From the IMG/VR virus record IMGVR_UViG_3300027736_001324, positions 186,001 through 250,000 of that record: a stretch of DNA of 64,000 nt; one strand, 5' to 3'. Made by a program: the position numbers and the translations under genes. Source of the stretch: a virus. Below are positions 63,290 to 64,000 of this stretch, piece by piece (positions within the stretch are counted from its first letter, which is position 1; every line of letters starts with the position of its first letter). Under the pieces are notes generated by a model. That model saw nothing but the letters and a program-made list of their open reading frames with translations. It had not been told where the DNA came from and did no database searches.

Positions 63290-64000
63290 ATGGTATCAGT
63301 TGTTAAAAGTGAATGGCATCAAGTAGAGAAACGATATGGCATTGAAATTGATGCCGATCTATTAAGTGAAATTTATCCTGAATTGGATGAAGATGAAATT
63401 GAAGCAAAACTTGCCGCACTAGAATCAGGTGAGGAAGATGCTGAAGAAGTTATCAATGAAGCATGGAACAATGATGTAGATATTGATTGGGATTATCTCA
63501 ATGAAGATGATTGGTGGACCGATCGTAAAGGTGGATATGAAGTTACTTACAAAGTAGAAGAATGGAAAGTACATGAAGATTATGTATCTCCCGTTACTCA
63601 CAAATGTACAAAGTGCAAGTGGACTGGAACACAGTATGATGCTGCATGGTCTTGGCAAGATAGTGACGGTAATGAGATAGATGATCCAATCAAGATTTGC
63701 CCCATGTGTGATAGTGCTACTGAATTAACAGAAGTAGGTGTTGAAGAAGCCGCAAAGGATGCTGCTAATAAAGCTAAATGGGCTAAGATTGAAGAAGATG
63801 AAGTGGAAGAAGATGATGAAAACGTCGGTACTCCGCCGAGTGATGAAGAAATGAAGGAGCAAATAGAAGCACTTGACGCACTTGTTAATGAGAAGGTTGC
63901 TAGATGGCCCTTTGATAAAGAAGCGGTAACTGAAGCAGCAGATTTACTTCCAAACTATCCAGCTGGTGAATATACTATTCGTATCTGGGGTCGTACCCGT
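63290..64000 (+). CDS. acidic protein with zinc ribbon (partial, runs off the window)
   Basis: Begins at ATG 63290 behind GGAG and stays open to the end; 237 codons seen. Highly acidic (ELDEDEIEAKLAALESGEEDAEE). A two-CxxC zinc ribbon: HKCTKCKWTGTQ and KICPMCDSATE, about 108-140. Then more acidic helices and RIWGRTR at the border. Zinc ribbon with acidic flanks suggests protein or nucleic-acid contacts; role unknown. Confidence 0.7.
   Translation, partial: MVSVVKSEWHQVEKRYGIEIDADLLSEIYPELDEDEIEAKLAALESGEEDAEEVINEAWNNDVDIDWDYLNEDDWWTDRKGGYEVTYKVEEWKVHEDYVSPVTHKCTKCKWTGTQYDAAWSWQDSDGNEIDDPIKICPMCDSATELTEVGVEEAAKDAANKAKWAKIEEDEVEEDDENVGTPPSDEEMKEQIEALDALVNEKVARWPFDKEAVTEAADLLPNYPAGEYTIRIWGRTR

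Noticed and set aside
1-64000. Bacterial chromosome or integrated prophage
   Set aside because: T4-type replication genes, overlapping small genes throughout and the lack of any host-type operon, integrase or attachment site point to a lytic phage genome.

Overview
The window is a gene-dense, AT-rich stretch of a large T4-like tailed-phage genome (myovirus type), probably infecting a Gram-negative, proteobacterium-like host. T4 core genes are recognisable: gp31-type co-chaperonin, gp44 clamp-loader ATPase, DsbA, family-B DNA polymerase gp43, sliding clamp gp45, FEN-type 5' nuclease and ATP-dependent DNA ligase. There are no rRNA or bacterial housekeeping operons and no convincing tRNA. Genes overlap by 1-4 nt or are only a few bases apart. 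Two promoter classes are visible: TTGACA-N17-TATAAT sites (several with the start codon exactly 6 nt after the -10, so nearly leaderless) and T4-late-like sites (GATAAATA/ACTAAATA) ahead of presumed structural and head-cargo genes. The Tat, Sec and lipoprotein signals suggest a Gram-negative host; the exact host and phage name cannot be read from the sequence.

Layout. 1-3.5 kb: small genes, a DnaE-like fragment, gp31-like and gp44. 3.5-4.3 kb (minus): PhoH. 4.5-13.4 kb: late genes, a holin-like protein, DnaJ, ClpA-like unfoldase, a RyR-domain protein, a nucleotidyltransferase and a glycosyltransferase. 13.5-24.3 kb: large modular proteins, Dps, a ParB-like protein, a secreted nuclease and an HExxH protein. 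24.3-29.1 kb: TilS-like, DsbA, gp43, gp45. 29.1-42.1 kb: DpdA-like transglycosylase, FolE, QueD, QueE, three glycan-related enzymes and nucleotidyltransferases. 42.1-46.4 kb (minus): three modular proteins including ADP-ribosyltransferase-like folds. 46.5-51.4 kb: UV endonuclease, a nuclease-like cassette, 5' nuclease. 51.4-64 kb: some 35 mostly small unknown genes plus DNA ligase.

Main observation. Many proteins start with a T4 capsid-targeting-like N-terminus ((M)(K/R)xxEF(L/I)xE or similar; T4 IPIII begins MKTYQEFIAEA). The large ones are chains of small domains (nucleotidyltransferase, permuted NlpC/P60-like, deaminase, GNAT, ADP-ribosyltransferase-like, ParB-like, zinc fingers, Gp88-like). 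These domains are separated by ten in-frame copies of an 18-nt repeat encoding QGVAEG, or by ISEA/LNEA/LTEA linkers. All of these fit the (I/L/V)-x-E cleavage rule of T4-type prohead proteases. I infer a system of head-packaged polyproteins cut into multiple injected effectors. One module carries a complete twin-arginine signal directly after a QGVAEG site.

Other themes are a partial preQ0 pathway plus DpdA, implying 7-deazaguanine DNA modification, and a chaperone/proteolysis set (gp31-like, DnaJ, ClpA).
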